Positions 19,403 through 27,466 of a DNA stretch of 64,000 nt are shown here, piece by piece (position 1 is the stretch's first letter; each line of letters opens with the position of its first letter). Source of the DNA: Catellatospora paridis (lineage in GTDB: Bacteria > Actinomycetota > Actinomycetes > Mycobacteriales > Micromonosporaceae); the NCBI RefSeq assembly GCF_009720365.1, contig NZ_WBZD01000043.1:1-64000 (forward strand), read 5' to 3'. The notes beneath the pieces are model-generated. The model was not told where the DNA came from. It made no database searches and worked only from the letters and a program-made list of their open reading frames with translations. The translations under genes were made by a program, and so were the position numbers.

Positions 19403-20362
19403 TCACCGTCCCATCACGGCGTCCACGGTCCGGGCCAGCTCGTCGGCGGTCAGCCCGACGTCCAGCATGGCCCGCATGCCGCCGACGTCGCGGACGTACA
19501 GCTGGTCCACGTCGAGGCCCGCCTCGGCCAGCGCGGAGCGCACCGGCCACAGGTCGACCAGCCGCCGGGCCAGCTCGCGCAGGCCGGGCTCGACCAGCAC
19601 CGGCGGCACCTCGTCGAGCACGTCGGGGCACAGCGCCACCTGCCGGGTGTGCGCGTCGCCCCAGAAGTCGAGCGTCCACCCCGGCCAGAGCGCCGGCCAG
19701 TCGTCCCGCAGCCCGCGCAGCGGCCGGATGCTCCACAGCCCGGCGGTGCGCTTCGCCGGGTCCAGGTGCAGCCCGGCGCCGGGGATCTCGTCGCACCACT
19801 CCAGCGGCTCCCCCGCGGCGAGCCAGTCGACCAGTGCCGGACCCGCCCGGAACGGCTGCTCGCCGGCCAGGTCGGGGCTCAGGCCATACGCCCGGCAGCC
19901 CTGCTCGCCCGCGACGGTCACCAGCGCCGCCAGCGGCAGCTCGGGGTCGTGGCCGGCGTAGTGCGGCAGCCGTGGCGCGTCGTGCGGCACCCGAACCGCA
20001 GTGGGGTCGCCTCCGGTGAAGGCGATCAGGTCGGCGAGGCCGTCATAGGCCCAGCGGATCTCCCAGCCGGACCAGGTGCGGCGGAAGGCGTCGAGGACTG
20101 CGGCGCGGTAGGCGTAGTCGCCGAGCAGGTCGGCGAACAGCAGCAGCACGCGGCGGTCGGTGTCGATCAGCACGCCGCCCGCGCAGAGCGGGTCGGTCAG
20201 CCACTCGCCGGTCACGTGCTCGCCCAGCTGCGCGAGCCACCGCAGCACCACGTCCGGGCCCGGCACGAACAGGTAGTCGAGGCTGTCCCCGGCGCCGCCG
20301 CCGTGGAAGTAGAGCGTGTGCGAGCCGTCGCGGATCACGACGTAGTTCACCCTGGAACCCAC
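19403..20362 (-). CDS. Conserved hypothetical protein
   Basis: 319 residues, soluble, acidic, rich in Trp and Leu, with no signal peptide or membrane segment. It opens with NYVVIRDGSHTLYFHGGGAG and contains TDRRVLLLFADLLGDYAYRAAVLD, followed by a segment on West-type repeats of Trp (WSGWEIRWAYDG; WPGWTLDFWGD). I recognise no family motif of known function. GTG at 20362 is the longest start; the GTG at 20350 (VNYVVIRDG) is a plausible alternative. It lies 102 bases upstream of the DUF402 gene on the same strand. Confidence 0.75.
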   Translation of the reverse strand: MGSRVNYVVIRDGSHTLYFHGGGAGDSLDYLFVPGPDVVLRWLAQLGEHVTGEWLTDPLCAGGVLIDTDRRVLLLFADLLGDYAYRAAVLDAFRRTWSGWEIRWAYDGLADLIAFTGGDPTAVRVPHDAPRLPHYAGHDPELPLAALVTVAGEQGCRAYGLSPDLAGEQPFRAGPALVDWLAAGEPLEWCDEIPGAGLHLDPAKRTAGLWSIRPLRGLRDDWPALWPGWTLDFWGDAHTRQVALCPDVLDEVPPVLVEPGLRELARRLVDLWPVRSALAEAGLDVDQLYVRDVGGMRAMLDVGLTADELARTVDAVMGR

Positions 20363-20426
20363 CCGCGCAGGTTAGTGCGGCATCGACGACCGCACCAGCC
20401 TGCGCGAGGACACACTTCGACGAACG

Positions 20427-21209
20427 TCAGGCGCGCAGCGCGGTCTCCACGACGCCCGCGTACCCGACGTGCCCGGCCTTGTTGGGGTGGTAGGACTCCC
20501 CTGTGGGCCAGGACGTGCCGTTGATCCACTCGACGTCGTCGCAGACCGCATGGCCGGTGAACGGGCCGCGGGCGTCGACGAAGCCGAAGCCGCGGGCCGC
20601 GGCGCGGGCCTTGATCGTGGTGGCCAGCAGGTCGGCGGCGGCGTTCAGTTCGGCCTGCTCACCGGGTGAGATCCGAGCGATGGCATTGCACTCCTCCCCG
20701 TTGAACAGCCGCGGGTAGCCGACCACGACCACGGTCGCGTTCGGGGCGAGGTCGCGGATGCGGGTGTAGAGCTGGTCGAGCTGGCCGGGCAGGGTGTTGC
20801 GGATGTAGGTCTCGGCCTTGTCGATGTCGCCCCAGCAGGTGTACGGCCAGGGCTTGGCGCACTGGACGATCACCGCGGACCAGCCGATGTCGTTGCCGCC
20901 CGCGCTCACCGTGACGTAGCGGGTGGCGGCGTTGAGGCTGCCCAGCTGTCCGCTGAGGATGGCGGGGATCTTCGCCCCGGCGCAGGCGGCGAAGGTGAGG
21001 GTCGCGCCGAGCCGGGCGGCGTCGAGCACCGGGTAGGCGCTGTTCGAGCGCTGGCAGGTCGCATCGAAGTAATCGCGGGTGCCGGTGCCCGAGGCGTAGG
21101 AGTCGCCGAGGGCGGTGTACGCCGGGGCGGCGGCGTGGGCGGGCGTGCCGAGCAGGACGAACGAGAGCGCTGCCAGCATGGGTACGGCGGCGCGGAGCGG
21201 GAACACCAT
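20427..21209 (-). CDS. Secreted SGNH/GDSL hydrolase
   Basis: 260 residues. A signal peptide (VFPLRAAVPMLAALSFVLLG, cleaved after AHA) precedes an SGNH hydrolase domain. Block I is GDSYASG with the nucleophile Ser, block III is SAGGNDIGW (oxyanion Asn), and the catalytic Asp/His region is GESYHPNKAGHVGYA. Six cysteines can form the three disulfides seen in Streptomyces secreted esterases of this type. It should hydrolyse acyl esters outside the cell. The ATG at 21209 has GGAG seven bases upstream; longer starts destroy the signal peptide. It stands alone on its transcript. Confidence 0.93.
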   Translation of the reverse strand: MVFPLRAAVPMLAALSFVLLGTPAHAAAPAYTALGDSYASGTGTRDYFDATCQRSNSAYPVLDAARLGATLTFAACAGAKIPAILSGQLGSLNAATRYVTVSAGGNDIGWSAVIVQCAKPWPYTCWGDIDKAETYIRNTLPGQLDQLYTRIRDLAPNATVVVVGYPRLFNGEECNAIARISPGEQAELNAAADLLATTIKARAAARGFGFVDARGPFTGHAVCDDVEWINGTSWPTGESYHPNKAGHVGYAGVVETALRA

Positions 21210-21367
21210 GTGGGCTCCATCACGGGGGTGTGGGTGGGTGCGCACATGCTGTCAGAAACATTCAGGAACGTGAAGATACCTTGGTGGAAATCTTCGCCGG
21301 CCGAGCACTGTGGACGCGAACGGGCGAATTCGCCCTACGAGCGCCGCGGCGTGACTAACCTCAGGGC

Positions 21368-21967
21368 ATGAGCCCGTTGCCGCGCGCCCTGCTGTGGGAC
21401 CGGATGGTCGAGGTCGGCACCGACATCGCCCTCGTCGATCTGCGCCCCGAAAAACTCCTCGCCCACGGCCAGGTGGTCGCCGCCGAACCGGTGCCGCACG
21501 CCTGCCGCTACACGCTGACCACGGTGGACGGTTTCGCCACCGACACCATGACCGTCGAGTCCGAGGGCGCCGGCTGGCAGCGCGAGGTGCGGCTGGAGCG
21601 CTCCGGCAACTCGTGGCGGGTCATCACCAGCGAGCAGGGCAAGTTCGGTTCCGTGCAGCTGCCCGGCATCGTCGACCCGGGCCGGCTGGCCGGGGTGCTC
21701 GACGTGGACCTGGAGGCGACCGCGCTGACCAACACGCTGCCGATCCGGCGGCTGGGGCTGCTGGGAGCCGAGCCGGGCACCACGCACACCGTGCCGATGG
21801 CCTGGATCCGGGTGCCGTCGTTGCAGGTCATCCCGGTGGAGCAGACGTACACGGTGATCGACGCGGACACCATCCGCTACTCGTCGGGCAGTTTCACCGC
21901 CGACCTGACCGTCGACAAGGACGGCTTCGTCGTGAACTACCCGGGTTACGCCAGCCTGGTGGTCTGA
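21368..21967 (+). CDS. Putative glycolipid-binding domain protein
   Basis: 199 residues, cytoplasmic. It matches the putative glycolipid-binding family (PF06475 type): an N-terminal LLWDRM segment, YTLTTVDGFATDTMTVESEG, then IDVNPTLNTLPIRRL-like text (here TALTNTLPIRRLGL) and the C-terminal FTADLTVDKDGFVVNYPG. The family fold is a single-domain beta-barrel; the ligand in this organism is unknown. The gene is convergent with rnhA, with seven bases between the stop codons and no room for a separate terminator. Confidence 0.85.
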   Translation: MSPLPRALLWDRMVEVGTDIALVDLRPEKLLAHGQVVAAEPVPHACRYTLTTVDGFATDTMTVESEGAGWQREVRLERSGNSWRVITSEQGKFGSVQLPGIVDPGRLAGVLDVDLEATALTNTLPIRRLGLLGAEPGTTHTVPMAWIRVPSLQVIPVEQTYTVIDADTIRYSSGSFTADLTVDKDGFVVNYPGYASLVV

Positions 21968-21974
21968 GGGGCGG

Positions 21975-22439
21975 TCAGCGGGCCGTCGCGCGCGCCTCGG
22001 TCATGCCCTTGTTGGCCAGCGCGTCGGCGCGCTCGTTGCCGGGGTCGCCGGCGTGCCCGCGCACCCACCGCCACTCGACGGTGTGCCGGGCCACCGCCTC
22101 GGCCAGGCGCTGCCACAGGTCGGCGTTCTTGACCGGCTTGCGATCCGAGGTCAGCCAGCCGTTGCGGCGCCACCCGTGCATCCACTTGGTGATGCCGTCG
22201 CGCACGTAGGTGCTGTCGGTGTGCAGGTGCACGGTGACCGGCCGGGTCAGCGCCTCCAGCGCCGAGATGGCCGCGGTCAGCTCCATCCGGTTGTTCGTCG
22301 TCGGCCCCGGGTCCCCGCCGCACATCTCCCGCTCGTGCCCGCCGTACCGCAGGATCGCCCCCCACCCGCCGGGCCCCGGATTCCCCGAGCACGCCCCGTC
22401 GGTATAAACCACCACAACCTGCCCGTCACCCTCGCCCAC
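21975..22439 (-). CDS. rnhA: Ribonuclease HI
   Basis: Cleaves the RNA strand of RNA-DNA hybrids. The 154 residues carry the four acidic metal-binding positions: Asp in [17 protein letters not shown], Glu in NNRMELTAA, Asp in [12 protein letters not shown], and the final Asp in NERADALA. The catalytic His is in [10 protein letters not shown]. Length and order match bacterial RNase HI. The start is GTG at 22439. It lies downstream of a large palindrome that separates it from DoxX. Confidence 0.95.
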   Translation of the reverse strand: MGEGDGQVVVVYTDGACSGNPGPGGWGAILRYGGHEREMCGGDPGPTTNNRMELTAAISALEALTRPVTVHLHTDSTYVRDGITKWMHGWRRNGWLTSDRKPVKNADLWQRLAEAVARHTVEWRWVRGHAGDPGNERADALANKGMTEARATAR

Positions 22440-22466
22440 CCCGGCACCGTACCAGCCCCCACCCCC

Positions 22467-22539
22467 GACGATCTTGCACGAACGGTGGGGACGACACGCG
22501 TGTACCAGTCATATGGGCAACAGTTCACGCAAGATCGTC
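22467..22539. repeat. Inverted repeat with GACGATCTTGC arms
   Basis: The arms 22467-22483 and 22523-22539 pair over 17 bp with two mismatches. A third half-copy, CGATCTTGCGCGG, follows at 22541. It lies between the doxX-like stop and the rnhA start, both on the minus strand, and may terminate doxX. Confidence 0.65.
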
Positions 22540-22568
22540 GCGATCTTGCGCGGGCCCGGGGGGCCGGG

Positions 22569-23018
22569 TTACGGGATGGTTTTGGGGCCGTGGGCGGCGG
22601 GGGTGCGGTTGGCGGCGATGGCGTGGTCGATGCTGTAGAGGCCGGCGCCGACGGCGGCGAGCAGGAGGCTGCCGACGCCGAGGGCGATGACGAGTTCGGC
22701 GCCGCCGGAGTTGACGAACAGGCCGTGGCCGATGTGCACGGTGAAGAACGCGCCCAGCATGTCGAGGAAGAGCAGCACGCCCGCGATCGGCACGGCCAGC
22801 CCGACGATCAGCAGCGCCCCGCCGAAGAATTCGACGATCCCCGCGTACCAGGCGGACAGAGTGGGCAGCGGCACACCCATCGCCTTGAAACCGGCTGCGG
22901 TGGGGCCGAGGCCGATGGTGAACAGCTTCTGCCAGCCGTGGGCGAAGAAGACGATGCCGATGCCGAGCCGGGCGATCAGGATCGCCAGGTCGCGGATCTG
23001 CGCGGGAAAGACGAACAT
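22569..23018 (-). CDS. DoxX family membrane protein
   Basis: 149 residues with four hydrophobic helices. The DoxX motif is visible in LARLGIGIVFFAHGWQKLF, FKAMGVPLPTLSAWYAGIVEFFGGALLIVGL and MLGAFFTVHIGHGLFVNSGGAELV. Related proteins have been linked to redox and thiol stress complexes in mycobacteria, but the role varies. The ATG at 23018 has GGAGG seven bases upstream; a GTG directly before it is equally in frame. The 285-base region upstream (23022-23306) shows no gene. Confidence 0.92.
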   Translation of the reverse strand: MFVFPAQIRDLAILIARLGIGIVFFAHGWQKLFTIGLGPTAAGFKAMGVPLPTLSAWYAGIVEFFGGALLIVGLAVPIAGVLLFLDMLGAFFTVHIGHGLFVNSGGAELVIALGVGSLLLAAVGAGLYSIDHAIAANRTPAAHGPKTIP

Positions 23019-23306
23019 CACGCCACCTCCGGCCGAACACGTGCGATGTATGGCATGAACATCACTTTTTCATACCTATGACGGTGTTGACGGTGATATC
23101 GGCGATCGCCGAGGGCGAACGACACGCGCGTCGACCACGGATGAGTCGCCCGGGTGCCCGCCGCGTTCGCGGGCATGGTGAGATGCGGTGGTGCGTACGG
23201 GTCGTCAGGATCGCGCCCGGTTCGCGGAGCCTGTTGGCATCGCTGCCGTTTCGGCTTACCCTGACGTGGCTGTATGAACATCAACCTGGGGAGAACGGAG
23301 GACCCG

Positions 23307-23585
23307 ATGTCGTCCGATCGTCTGATCAACCGGCGCTTCGAGTACAACGGTCACCACTGCACGGTGGCCGACTACGACGGCAGCAAGCGCCTCGCGATCG
23401 TCATGGACGACCAGCCGCATGTGGTCTACTCCGTCAACATCGACCTCAGCGATCGCAACATCGGGCGACAGCTCGACCTCTACCTCTCCGACGGGCAGTA
23501 CTACGCCTGGCCGGCCCGCGGGCGCGGCACGCCCCCCGCGCTGCTCACCCCCGACGCGATGGTGGAGCGCACCAAGGACCTGTGA
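23307..23585 (+). CDS. Small hypothetical protein
   Basis: 92 residues, soluble, starting SSDRLINRRFEYNGHHC. The start at 23307 is fixed by GGAGG six bases upstream; an earlier ATG at 23274 would add eleven residues and lacks a ribosome binding site. It contains a YNG-HHCTVADYDGSKRLAIVMDD segment suggestive of a small beta-barrel. No known family is recognised. It is convergent with the WS/DGAT gene across an AAGGGCACCTT repeat. Confidence 0.7.
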   Translation: MSSDRLINRRFEYNGHHCTVADYDGSKRLAIVMDDQPHVVYSVNIDLSDRNIGRQLDLYLSDGQYYAWPARGRGTPPALLTPDAMVERTKDL

Positions 23586-23649
23586 CGGTCGCGCACCGTT
23601 CGGACGGCTCGAACAACGCCATCCTGCGCTTCTCTCGCAGCGCTGCTAA

Positions 23650-23692
23650 CAAGGGCACCTTCTAAAACGCGGAGCGTCAAGAGGGCGCCCTT
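23650..23692. repeat. AAGGGCACCTT-type palindromic repeat, diverged copy
   Basis: CAAGGGCACCTTC and GAGGGCGCCCTTG form an imperfect inverted repeat around CTAAAACGCGG. It belongs to the same group as the elements at 31456, 43073 and 43365. It lies between convergent genes and can serve as their terminator. Confidence 0.65.
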
Positions 23693-23701
23693 GCTTGCTT
23701 T

Positions 23702-25027
23702 TCAGGCGTCGAGTTCGGCGAGGGCGATGGGGAGGGCTTCGGTGAGCTTCTCCATGTCGGGCAGGGCCGCGCCGTCGGCGTAGAGGCCGATGTGGACGCC
23801 GTCGCGGTAGCGCGACAGGCCGATGGCGAGCGCGTGGCCGCTGGCCAGCGGGGCGATCGGGTACAGCTCCTCCAGCCGTGCGCCGCCCAGGTGCAGCGGC
23901 AGCGGCGGCAGCGGCACGCTGGTCACCACGATGTCGAACAGCAGCGGCGCGGCGTGCGCGGCGAACGGGGCGGCGAGCCGGTTCAGCGCCGACGGCAGCA
24001 TGCCCGCCAGCACCGGGATCGCGCCCGCGCCCCGGCGCGGACCGGCCGCCTTGTTGCGGTCCATGGCCTCGCGCACCAGGGTCAGCCGGCGGGCCGCGTC
24101 GGGCTCGCCGACCGGCAGATCCAGCAGGTACGCCGAGAGCTGGTTGGCGTCGTCGCTGCCGCCCGAACGCACCCGCTGGCTGGCCGGGATCAGCGCGCGC
24201 AGCACGTCGACCGGACGGTCGTGCCCGATCAGCCAGTGCCGCAGCGCCCCGGCGACCACCGCCAGCAGCAGGTCGTTGAGCGTGCCGCCGTGCTTGCGGC
24301 GGATCCGCTGCAGCTCGCGGGTCTCCAGGCTGACGAACGCGGCCCGGCGGGTGCCCGACGGGGCCGCCAGCAGCGGGCTCGGGGCCGGCGCGCGCATCCG
24401 CCCGACGATCGCCGACGCGATGTCGAACATGGTGCCGGCCCGCCCGACGACGTCACCGACGACGTGCTCGGGACGGCTGATCAGGTCGGCGCCGTGGCGC
24501 GCCAGCGACGACAGCGCCGACGGCGCGCTCTCGCGGGGCCGCGGCGGTTCGGCGGCGAGCAGGTCCCCGCCGTCGAGCAGGCCGAGTCCGATCCCGACCG
24601 CGCCCTGCCCGTCGCACAGCGCGTGGTGCATCTTGGCCAGCAGCGCGAAGCGGCCACCGGCGAGCCCGCTGACCAGGTGCAGCTGCCACAGCGGGCGGTT
24701 GCGGTCCAGCGGGGCGGTCATCAGGTCGGAGACCAGCGCGGCCAGGTCGTCTCGGCCGCCGGCCTCCAGCCGGTGGTGCAGGATGTGGTTGCGCGCGTTG
24801 AAGACCGGGTCCTCGCTCCACGCCGCGCCGCCGAGCACGGTGGGGCCGACCTTGCGGCGCATCCGGGGCACCCGGCTCGCCCGCTCGACCAGCAGCGCGA
24901 CGAGTTCGTCGGGGCGCACGGATTCGGCCGGGTGGAACACCGCGACCGCGCCCAGGTGCATGGGCGAGGCGGTGTTCTCCAGGCACAGAAAAGACATGTC
25001 CAGAGCGCTGAGCCGCCCGTCCTCCAT
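23702..25027 (-). CDS. Wax ester synthase/diacylglycerol acyltransferase (WS/DGAT)
   Basis: A 441-residue acyl-CoA-dependent O-acyltransferase that makes triacylglycerol or wax esters for storage. The active-site motif HHALCDG is at 134-140 (His135 and Asp139). Other family marks are RLSALDMSFLCLE at the N-terminus, PLDRNRPLWQLHLVSGL at about 107-123, NDLLLAVVAGALR, and the C-terminal DIVVTSVPLPPLPLHLGGARL. The ATG at 25027 fits the family N-terminus; a GTG at 25126 would add 33 residues without family similarity. It is transcribed alone, convergent with a small hypothetical gene. Confidence 0.94.
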   Translation of the reverse strand: MEDGRLSALDMSFLCLENTASPMHLGAVAVFHPAESVRPDELVALLVERASRVPRMRRKVGPTVLGGAAWSEDPVFNARNHILHHRLEAGGRDDLAALVSDLMTAPLDRNRPLWQLHLVSGLAGGRFALLAKMHHALCDGQGAVGIGLGLLDGGDLLAAEPPRPRESAPSALSSLARHGADLISRPEHVVGDVVGRAGTMFDIASAIVGRMRAPAPSPLLAAPSGTRRAAFVSLETRELQRIRRKHGGTLNDLLLAVVAGALRHWLIGHDRPVDVLRALIPASQRVRSGGSDDANQLSAYLLDLPVGEPDAARRLTLVREAMDRNKAAGPRRGAGAIPVLAGMLPSALNRLAAPFAAHAAPLLFDIVVTSVPLPPLPLHLGGARLEELYPIAPLASGHALAIGLSRYRDGVHIGLYADGAALPDMEKLTEALPIALAELDA

Positions 25028-25213
25028 GGTCACCCTCGCGTCGTCGTCGTGGGACGTGGTCGGTTCGCCGAGCGGCAGCTCTGCCGCTTCGAGGCGACCT
25101 GACCTTGATACAACGTCTGAGACCACGTTAAGGCTGCGGTTTGTCGACGGTGTTACAGGCCTGTATGAAGGTGTCGCCGGACACCCCCGGAATGCATCAC
25201 CGCTGGTGGATTG

Positions 25214-25450
25214 CTAGGCGTCGTCGCGGCGCTCCAGGCGCAGCCGCTCGTCGTGGGTGATATGTCCCGTGGCTTCCTGTGCCTTGGCGACGTCCTTGGC
25301 CCGCTGCCGGGCCTCGTCCTCGTCGACCGCGGCCACCCGGGCCCGCCCCTCCTGCTCCCAGCGCTGGTTGTGAGTGACCTTGCCGGCTACCTCCTCGGCC
25401 TTGCCGACCACCCGTTGCGACATGTTGTGGATCTTCTCGTCGAATCCCAT
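25214..25450 (-). CDS. CsbD family stress protein
   Basis: 78 residues, highly charged and probably unfolded in isolation. The CsbD pattern is clear: MGFDEKIHNMSQRVVGKAEE at the start, then GKVTHNQRWEQEGR, with Lys/Glu/Asp-rich helices after. Proteins of this family accumulate under general stress in Gram-positive bacteria; the molecular role is not settled. It lies 65 bases downstream of the CtaF gene on the same strand. Confidence 0.85.
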   Translation of the reverse strand: MGFDEKIHNMSQRVVGKAEEVAGKVTHNQRWEQEGRARVAAVDEDEARQRAKDVAKAQEATGHITHDERLRLERRDDA

Positions 25451-25515
25451 GGCCCCCCGCCCCCGCTCCGCTGGGCGCGACTGCGTCACACCTCGATTGT
25501 CGCGCGATCCGCGCG

Positions 25516-25941
25516 TCAGTGCTCGGCTGTCCGCCGGGTGCCCGTGTAGTACTCGAACAGCAGCGCCGACGCCGCCACGATGGTCGCGATGATCCCGAGA
25601 CCGATCAGCCACCACATCCAGAACACCAGCCCCAGCGAGGCGATCAGGGCCGCGAGCGCGATGCCGAACGGCCAGTAGCTGCCGGGGCTGAAGAAGCCGA
25701 TCTCCCCCGCCCCCTCGGCGATGTCGGCGTCGCCGCGGTCCTCCGGGCGCAGGTCGATGCGGCGCGAGACGAACCAGAAGTAGCCCCCGCACATCAGGCA
25801 CAGCAGGCCGCTGAGCGTCAGCGCGGTGGTGCCGATCCAGTCGTACTGCGGCAGCGCCGCCCCGCTCCAGAACCAGTACACCGCGGCGGTCACGAACAGG
25901 AACGCGGCCACCCCGAGAAACAGCCGGTACTCGGTCTTCAT
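25516..25941 (-). CDS. ctaF: Cytochrome c oxidase subunit IV, actinobacterial type
   Basis: Small subunit of the aa3-type cytochrome c oxidase in the membrane. It has 141 residues and four hydrophobic helices. The actinobacterial subunit IV pattern is visible: EYRLFLGVAAFLFVTAAVYWFWSG, LTLSGLLCLMCGGYFW, IGFFSPGSYWPFGIALAA and FWMWWLIGLG. GGGGGA lies just upstream of the ATG. The other ctaC/D/E genes are not in this window. This is notable because ctaF usually sits beside ctaC-ctaD, so this copy may be detached or extra. Confidence 0.9.
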   Translation of the reverse strand: MKTEYRLFLGVAAFLFVTAAVYWFWSGAALPQYDWIGTTALTLSGLLCLMCGGYFWFVSRRIDLRPEDRGDADIAEGAGEIGFFSPGSYWPFGIALAALIASLGLVFWMWWLIGLGIIATIVAASALLFEYYTGTRRTAEH

Positions 25942-26042
25942 CGCGATCCCCCGGTCGACGGAAACGGTGAGGCGGGTGCGGGGGGCGTCTGCAAACTAGC
26001 ATCGGCCCTGCGCACCCGCCCGGGTTCCGGCGGTTCGGCGTG

Positions 26043-26411
26043 TCAGCCGACGAAGTGCTCGGCCTGCTCCTTGCTGTGGCCGAGCTGGCGGCGCAGTGAG
26101 GAGACCGCCTCGTCCACCGGGTGTCCGCGCAGCAGCTCCGCCACCGCGAAGCCGGCCAGCGCACCGAGCCCCGCCGCGGCCACCACCCAGCCCCAGCGGA
26201 CCGGGGCCGGCCGGCCCGCGAGCGCGTCGAGGGCCAGCGAGGCCCGGTGCCGCGCCTCGGAGCCGGTGTCGGACAGCGCCCCGCGCACGCTGCCCGCCTT
26301 CTCCCTCGCCCGTTCGGCTGCCACGTCTCGGGTGCTGCCCAACCCGTGCAGGAACTCGTTCCATGTGGCCGAGGCGACACTGTCGTTGTTCCGGGTACGG
26401 AGGAACATCAT
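26043..26411 (-). CDS. Hypothetical protein with one C-terminal membrane helix
   Basis: 122 residues. A charged N-terminal half (ERAREKAGSVRGALSDTGSEARHRASLAL) is followed by a membrane helix at about 73-92 (WGWVVAAAGLGALAGFAVAELL) and a short charged tail. This resembles YtxH-like/DUF883-type stress membrane proteins, though I cannot assign it firmly. AGGAG precedes the ATG. It lies 12 bases downstream of the phosphoesterase gene and is probably the last gene of that operon. Confidence 0.78.
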   Translation of the reverse strand: MMFLRTRNNDSVASATWNEFLHGLGSTRDVAAERAREKAGSVRGALSDTGSEARHRASLALDALAGRPAPVRWGWVVAAAGLGALAGFAVAELLRGHPVDEAVSSLRRQLGHSKEQAEHFVG

Positions 26412-26423
26412 GATCTCCTGACG

Positions 26424-27206
26424 TCAGACGTCGTGCGACAGCGAGTCGATACCCCGCCCGGCACCCTGCGAAACGGGCGTTCGCCCCGGTGAGGCCGCAT
26501 CCAGCTGGTAGACGCTGTACGCCTGGCGGATCACCGGGTGCGCCACGTTGCGCACGCGCACCCCGCCCGGGGTGACGCCGCGCTCCACGCCCGCGTGCGC
26601 GTGCCCGTGCACGGCCAGCGCGGTCGGCGCCGAGTCGATCGCCTGGCCCAGCAGGTAGGAGCCCAGGAACGGGTAGATCTCCAGCGGCTCGCCCAGCAGC
26701 GTGTCCGGCACCGGCGCGTAGTGCGTCAGCGCCACCAGCACGTCCGCGTCCAGCGACAGCAGGGCGGCCTGCAGGCGGGTCGCGGCCTTCTCCGTCGTAC
26801 GCACGAAGTCTTTGATCTCCTGCTCGCCGAACATGGACGCGCAGCGCCCCGCGAAGCCGCCGCCGAAGCCCTTGATCCCGGCCACGCCGAACTTCACGTC
26901 GCGGCAGCTGATGGTGATGCCCTCGCCCTCCAGCACGGTGATGCCGCCCGCGGCCAGCACCTTGGTGACCTCGTGCTGCTGGTCGCTGTGGTAGTCGTGG
27001 TTGCCCAGCACGGCCACCACCGGCACCGGCAGGTCGCCGAACTCGCGGGACACGCACTCGGCCTCGTTGACGGTGCCGTGCCGGGTCAGGTCGCCGGCCA
27101 GCAGCAGCACGTCGGCGCGCTCGCCGAGCTGTTCCAGGGAGGGGCGGTACCGGCCGAGCACGTCGACGTCCATGTGCACGTCGCCGACCGCCGCCACCCG
27201 GATCAC
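26424..27206 (-). CDS. Metallophosphoesterase
   Basis: A calcineurin-like phosphoesterase of 260 residues with a dinuclear metal centre. The motifs are GDVHMD, AGDLTRHG, LGNHDYH, ALTHYAP and VHGHAHAG, in the canonical order D-x-H, G-D-x, G-N-H-D, H and G-H-x-H. The substrate could be a cyclic nucleotide, nucleotide or other phosphoester. The GTG at 27206 has GGAGG seven bases upstream, and its first four bases overlap the stop of the BON gene (GTGA), implying translational coupling. It is part of the nucleotidyltransferase-BON-phosphoesterase operon. Confidence 0.92.
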   Translation of the reverse strand: MIRVAAVGDVHMDVDVLGRYRPSLEQLGERADVLLLAGDLTRHGTVNEAECVSREFGDLPVPVVAVLGNHDYHSDQQHEVTKVLAAGGITVLEGEGITISCRDVKFGVAGIKGFGGGFAGRCASMFGEQEIKDFVRTTEKAATRLQAALLSLDADVLVALTHYAPVPDTLLGEPLEIYPFLGSYLLGQAIDSAPTALAVHGHAHAGVERGVTPGGVRVRNVAHPVIRQAYSVYQLDAASPGRTPVSQGAGRGIDSLSHDV

Positions 27207-27466
27207 GTGATCACCTCCGGTTCGGACGGACCGGCCACCGCCGTAACCACGATGTCGTTGCACACGTGCTTGTCCGGGAACATCGCCGCCACCCGCTCGC
27301 CGATCGCGTCCCGGCGGTGCGCGGTCTCGACCTGGCCGCGCAGCAGCACCGCCCCGTCCCGGCGGATCACCTCGATGCCCTGTTCGCAGATCGTGCCGTC
27401 CTCGGTCAGCATGCGGTGCACCTCGGCGTCGGCGTACTCGTCAACCACCCTGGGCTCGCTCACCAT
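27203..27466 (-). CDS. BON domain protein
   Basis: 87 residues consisting of a single BON domain (HRMLTEDG-CEQGIEVIRRDGAVLLRGQVETAHRRDAIGERV), with the typical beta-strand DIVVTAVAG near the end. BON domains usually bind phospholipid or act in membrane-associated stress proteins; this one has no signal peptide. It overlaps the upstream nucleotidyltransferase gene by seven bases and the downstream phosphoesterase gene by four, so the three are translated together. Confidence 0.87.
   Translation of the reverse strand: MVSEPRVVDEYADAEVHRMLTEDGTICEQGIEVIRRDGAVLLRGQVETAHRRDAIGERVAAMFPDKHVCNDIVVTAVAGPSEPEVIT

Noticed and set aside
21163-21170. GAGAGCGC in the signal-peptide region of the SGNH hydrolase as another CebR-type operator
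   Set aside because: The right half-site is not there (GAGAGCGCTGCC), and it lies inside coding sequence.
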